DNA of 64,000 bases from Chelatococcus reniformis. GTDB lineage: Bacteria; Pseudomonadota; Alphaproteobacteria; Rhizobiales; Beijerinckiaceae. This document shows positions 60,648 through 64,000 of this stretch, in pieces. The translations under genes and the position numbers were made by a program. The notes beneath the pieces were generated by a model. That model was given only the letters and a program-made list of their open reading frames with translations, did no database searches and was not told where the DNA came from. Positions within the stretch are counted from its first letter, which is position 1. Each line of letters starts with the position of its first letter. The stretch is taken from the NCBI RefSeq assembly GCF_014640075.1, contig NZ_BMGG01000004.1, forward strand, positions 1 to 64,000, in the 5' to 3' direction.

Positions 60648-60916
60648 TGCGGAACGCAGGTTGCAACTCGGCCAATTCCTCGTCGACTCGGCCGACCCTC
60701 GTCGAGCGGCGCAGCCGCTGGGATGCGACTTTGCCCCAGCCTCCTCAATCTGGAACACCTCGGTGGACTGGAGCGGCGCGGACGCCGCGGGCTGGTATGG
60801 TCCATGCCCGCGCCCGCCGCCCGCTCGGCGTCTTGCCGCAGCTGCCCGCCCGGTCGAGGATGAGTGCGCCGACCGCGCGGCTGGTACGTCCCCAGGACCT
60901 GGAGTTTAGCCCGACC

Positions 60917-62203
60917 ATGCCCGAACCGATGATCGATCTCGCCGCCGCCGTGGAGCAGAACTGGTCCGCGCAGCTCGACTGGCTGAAGACGCTGGTCTCC
61001 TTCCCGAGCGTGCGCGGCAAGGAGGGCCCGTGCCAGGATTGGATCGCCCGCGAATTCGCGGCGCGTGGCTGGCCGGTCGACCGTTACACGCTGGCTGAGG
61101 TCGACATGGCGCATCTGCCCGGCTTCTCGCCGGTGATGGACACCGACTATACGCAGGCCGTGCAGGTGGTGGCGGCGCTGCGGGCACCCGAGCCCGAGGG
61201 GCGCAGCCTCATTTTGCAGGGCCACGTGGACGTGGTGCCGGAGGGGCCGCTCGCCATGTGGGCGAGCCCGCCCTACGCGCCGGAGATCCGAAACGGGCGC
61301 ATGTATGGCCGCGGCGTCTATGACATGAAGTCGGGGGTGACGGCCATGGTGTTCGCGCTCGATGCGCTGCGCACGGCCGGAGTCGCGCCGGCTTCCGACA
61401 TCTATGTGCAGACGGTCACCGAGGAGGAGTGCACCGGCAACGGCGCTCTCTCCACCCTGGCGCGCGGCTACCGCGCCGACGCCTGCCTGATCCCGGAGCC
61501 GACCGGTCAGACCATTCTGCGCGGCACCGTCGGGGTCATGTGGTTTCGCCTGCGCATCCAGGGCCATCCGGTGCATGTCTCGGAGAGCGAGCACGGCACC
61601 AACGCCATCCTGTCGGCGTTTGGGCTGATCCAGGCGATCCAGGCCTTCACGCGCGAGCTGAATGAGCGGGTGAAGAGCCATCCCTGGTTCTCCAAGCTCG
61701 CCAATCCGATCAAGTTCAACCCGGGCAAGATCCGTGGCGGCGACTGGGCGAGCTCCACGCCTGCCTGGTGCGAGGTGGATTGCCGTATCGCCGTCCTGCC
61801 CGGCACACCGCTGGCCGAGTTTCGCAAGGAGCTTGCCGCCGTCATCGCCCGCGCCGCGCTGAACGACAGCTTCCTCTCCAACAATCCGCCGGAGGTGATC
61901 TGGAACGGCTTCCAGGCCGACGACTACGTACTGGAGCCCGGATCGGAGTTCGAGGCGGCGGTGCGCCGGGCGCATGCCACCGTGGCCGGCGCCGAGCCCA
62001 CGGAGTCGATTCTGCCGGCGGTGACCGACGGGCGCTTCTACGGCCGCTACTACGACATTCCGAGCCTGTGCTACGGCGCCGGCGGGGCGGCGGCACACGG
62101 CTTCGACGAGTATCTCGACCTGGCGAGCTTCAAGCAGACCACGACGGCGCTCGCCACCTTCGTCGCCGACTGGTGCGGCGTGCGCCCGCTCGCCGCGGCC
62201 TGA
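60917..62203 (+). CDS. M20 family metallohydrolase (ArgE/DapE type)
   Basis: A 428-aa zinc peptidase/deacylase. The first metal ligand lies in LILQGHVDVVPEGP, then GRGVYDMKSGVTAMVFAL (second ligand), the catalytic pair in TVTEEECTGNGAL, the lid-domain HPVHVSESEHGTNAI and the final ligand in CYGAGGAAAHGFDEYL. ATG 60917 matches the usual start; ATG 60860 is in frame and also possible. The family removes acyl groups from amino acids or cleaves dipeptides. It is followed 14 bp later by a second M20 hydrolase. The 333 bp upstream hold the divergent phoA promoter and no gene. Confidence 0.88.
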   Translation: MPEPMIDLAAAVEQNWSAQLDWLKTLVSFPSVRGKEGPCQDWIAREFAARGWPVDRYTLAEVDMAHLPGFSPVMDTDYTQAVQVVAALRAPEPEGRSLILQGHVDVVPEGPLAMWASPPYAPEIRNGRMYGRGVYDMKSGVTAMVFALDALRTAGVAPASDIYVQTVTEEECTGNGALSTLARGYRADACLIPEPTGQTILRGTVGVMWFRLRIQGHPVHVSESEHGTNAILSAFGLIQAIQAFTRELNERVKSHPWFSKLANPIKFNPGKIRGGDWASSTPAWCEVDCRIAVLPGTPLAEFRKELAAVIARAALNDSFLSNNPPEVIWNGFQADDYVLEPGSEFEAAVRRAHATVAGAEPTESILPAVTDGRFYGRYYDIPSLCYGAGGAAAHGFDEYLDLASFKQTTTALATFVADWCGVRPLAAA

Positions 62204-62217
62204 GGGGGGCAATCGCC

Positions 62218-63465
62218 TTGAGCCCGTCCTCCCTTGCCAACGCCCGCATCGACGGAAGGCGCTTCTGGTCCACCATCGAGCGGTCGGCCGCCATCGGCAC
62301 GTGGCGGCACGGCCTCAACCGGCTGACGCTCAGCGACGCCGACAAGGCGATCCGCGACCAGTTCGTCGAATGGTGCGGGGGCGCCGGCCTCGCCGTGCGG
62401 ATCGACGAGGTCGGCAACATCTTCGGCCGGCGGGCGGGGCGCGACGACCACCTGGCGCCCGTGCTGCTCGGCAGCCATCTCGACACCCAGGCGAACGGCG
62501 GCCGCTTCGACGGCATCGTCGGCGTCCTCGGCGCGCTCGAACTGGTGCGCACGCTGAACGACCTCGGCCACGTGACGCGGCGGCCGATCGAGATCGTCAA
62601 CTGGACCAACGAGGAGGGGGCGCGCTTCTCGCCGCCCATGGTGGCCTCGGGCTGCTTTGCCGGCGTCTATGAGCGCGACTGGGTGTACGGGCGCACCGCC
62701 GACGACGGCGCCACCCTGGGCGGCGAGCTCGTCCGCATCGGCTATCGTGGCGAGGTGCCGGTGGGCGGCGTCGTTCCCGACAGCTACCTGGAGCTGCACA
62801 TCGAGCAGGGCCCGATCCTCGACGCGGAACGACTCCAGGTCGGGGTGGTCACGCACGGCTATACCTCGCACGGCATGCTCGTCGAGTTCCGCGGCGAGAC
62901 CGCCCACACCGGCCCCTGGCCGATGCAGAGCCGTCGCAGCGCCCTGGTCGCCGGCGCGCGCCTGGTCGCCGCGGTCGACGACATCGGCTGGGATTTCGCC
63001 CACGTCGGCGGCAAGGCCAGCGCGCCGCGCCTGCAGGCCTGGCCGAACCGGGCCGGCATCCTCTCCGAATGGGCTCAGGTGGTGTGCGACGTGCGCCAGG
63101 ACGACCCGGTGATCGCCGGCATCATGGCCGAGCGCGTGCAGCGGGCCGTGGGCGAGGCGGCGGCACGGGCCGGGTGCACCTGCGAGATCCTCGACCGCTG
63201 GAACTGGGGTGGGCGCATCTTCGACGAGGCGATGGTGGAGCTGGTGCGCGATACGGCCGCTTCGTTGGGCTACAGCCACCGCGATGTCGCGAGCCAAGCC
63301 GGCCACGACGCCTATTTCCTGGCCCGCATCTGCCCGACCGCGATGATCTTCACGCCCTGCCGGGGCGGTATCACCCACAACGACGGCGAGGACGCTACCT
63401 TGGACGAGTTGATCCCCGGCGTGAACGTGCTGCTGCATGCAGCCGTGGCTCGCGCTGATCGGTAG
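62218..63465 (+). CDS. M20 amidohydrolase, N-carbamoyl-amino-acid / allantoate type
   Basis: A 415-aa enzyme of the hydantoinase/carbamoylase family, which hydrolyse N-carbamoyl amino acids, ureidoglycolate or allantoate. Strings include LTLSDADKAIRDQF, VLLGSHLDTQANGGRFDGIVGVLGALE (first metal site), VNWTNEEGARFSPPMVASGCFAG, YLELHIEQGPILDAE, FRGETAHTGPWPM, SQAGHDAYFLARICPTAMIFTPCRGGITHNDGE. A TTG start (62218) is chosen because GAGGGG lies upstream and it follows the preceding stop by 14 bp. With the other M20 gene it suggests breakdown of a nitrogen-containing compound. Confidence 0.9.
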   Translation: MSPSSLANARIDGRRFWSTIERSAAIGTWRHGLNRLTLSDADKAIRDQFVEWCGGAGLAVRIDEVGNIFGRRAGRDDHLAPVLLGSHLDTQANGGRFDGIVGVLGALELVRTLNDLGHVTRRPIEIVNWTNEEGARFSPPMVASGCFAGVYERDWVYGRTADDGATLGGELVRIGYRGEVPVGGVVPDSYLELHIEQGPILDAERLQVGVVTHGYTSHGMLVEFRGETAHTGPWPMQSRRSALVAGARLVAAVDDIGWDFAHVGGKASAPRLQAWPNRAGILSEWAQVVCDVRQDDPVIAGIMAERVQRAVGEAAARAGCTCEILDRWNWGGRIFDEAMVELVRDTAASLGYSHRDVASQAGHDAYFLARICPTAMIFTPCRGGITHNDGEDATLDELIPGVNVLLHAAVARADR

Positions 63466-63474
63466 TCGGCAAAT

Positions 63475-64000
63475 CTACGTCGTCAGCTCCCAGTCGATGG
63501 GCAGGGCGCCGTGCGCCGTGAGCCAGGCGTTGGCGCGGCTGAACGGCCGCGAGCCGAAGAAGCCTGCGTGGGCCGACAGGGGCGAAGGGTGCGCCGACTC
63601 GATGAGGCCGTGGCCGGTGCCGTCGATCAGCGCCGCGCGGCGGCGGGCGTCGGCGCCCCACAGCATGAAGACGGCTGGTGTGCCGCGCGCCGCGACGGCG
63701 CGGACCACCTCGTCGGCGAGCCGCTCCCAGCCGAGGCGCCGATGGGCGCCGGCGCGGCCTGCCTCCACCGTCAGGCAGGTATTGAGCAGCAGCACGCCGC
63801 GCGCGGCCCAGGGGGCCAGCGATCCGCTGGACGGCGGCGGGCAGCCGATGTCGGCGGCGAGCTCCTTGAAGATGTTGCGCAGGGACGGCGGCAGCTTGGC
63901 GCTGCGGGTGACGGAGAAGGCGAGGCCCTGCGCATCGCCCGGCGTCGGATAGGGATCCTGCCCCAGGATAACGGCCTTCACCGCCGGTAGCGGCGTCGCG
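63475..64000 (-). CDS. ung: Uracil-DNA glycosylase, family 1 (5' end beyond window)
   Basis: The part in the window encodes about 175 C-terminal residues of the base-excision-repair enzyme that removes uracil from DNA. The catalytic motif is ILGQDPYPTPGDAQGLAFSV, then LPPSLRNIFKEL, GVLLLNTCLTVE, FMLWGADARRR and the DNA-intercalation loop ESAHPSPLSAH. The reading frame continues past 64000 (ATPLPAVKAV...), so the N-terminal 50 or so residues are missing. It is convergent with the carbamoylase gene, 9 bp apart. Confidence 0.93.
   Translation of the reverse strand, partial: ATPLPAVKAVILGQDPYPTPGDAQGLAFSVTRSAKLPPSLRNIFKELAADIGCPPPSSGSLAPWAARGVLLLNTCLTVEAGRAGAHRRLGWERLADEVVRAVAARGTPAVFMLWGADARRRAALIDGTGHGLIESAHPSPLSAHAGFFGSRPFSRANAWLTAHGALPIDWELTT

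Overview
The window is a high-GC segment of an alphaproteobacterial chromosome, most likely Hyphomicrobiales (Rhizobiales). The grounds are: the order 5S rRNA end then initiator tRNA at the left edge; an ornithine decarboxylase / homospermidine synthase polyamine route; two Tat-exported OpgG/D-like glucan proteins; DUF3309, DUF2092, DUF1007 and DUF533 genes; and a dispersed repeat whose core reads GAGCGAAGTGGACGCCGGTT. No phage, integrase, transposase or CRISPR array is visible. Genus cannot be set by reading alone.

Layout. 1-575: tail of an rRNA operon (last bases of 5S, a hairpin, three 88-89 bp tandem units that each begin with the first 17 nt of tRNA-fMet, the intact tRNA-fMet, a terminator). 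0.8-7 kb: methionine-salvage isomerase mtnA, an EF-G-like GTPase lacking the switch II histidine, an SDR, an exported hydrolase, a histidine phosphatase. 7.3-15.9 kb: a TRAP transporter (DctP, a DctQ with an extra TM2-like N-terminal half, DctM), an XRE-cupin regulator with a palindrome in its promoter region, then a divergent hydrolase, MFS carrier, deacetylase and ASCH gene. 15.9-22.6 kb: a MarR-type module with two CoA ligases, an orphan branched-chain-type binding protein and a GST; three 14-bp sites of form RTCAATNNRTTGAY lie in its promoter regions. 22.7-31.1 kb: envelope and small secreted or membrane proteins, ergothioneine genes egtB-egtD, a DUF533 protein, the first OpgD. 31.2-36.3 kb: metal (zinc) homeostasis: a 53-aa membrane peptide, ABC ATPase and permease without a binding protein, a COG0523 metallochaperone GTPase, a WD40 protein, a small conserved protein and a GNAT. 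36.3-42.4 kb: polyamines (homospermidine synthase, GNAT, ornithine-type decarboxylase with a long structured leader) and a second OpgD. 42.6-50 kb: creatininase, an NMT1-type ABC importer, MarR, D-2-hydroxyacid dehydrogenase, amidase. 50-56.3 kb: NicO/DUF1007 metal transport pair, MHS-family carrier, exported cyclase, a CoA ligase. 56.4-60.6 kb: a lipoprotein/MacB-type ABC pair, an exported CPFC protein and a PhoA-type alkaline phosphatase in one minus-strand operon with a Pho-box-like site. 60.9-64 kb: two M20 amidohydrolases and a truncated uracil-DNA glycosylase.

Most genes are ordinary metabolic and transport genes. The less usual signals are structural: the tRNA-fMet fragment array, a CTAG-bounded element of about 106 bp (five copies) whose terminal CTAG supplies the TAG stop of three adjacent genes, the MarR-type operator set, the hairpin-rich leaders of the two polyamine genes, and two partial metal-transport systems.
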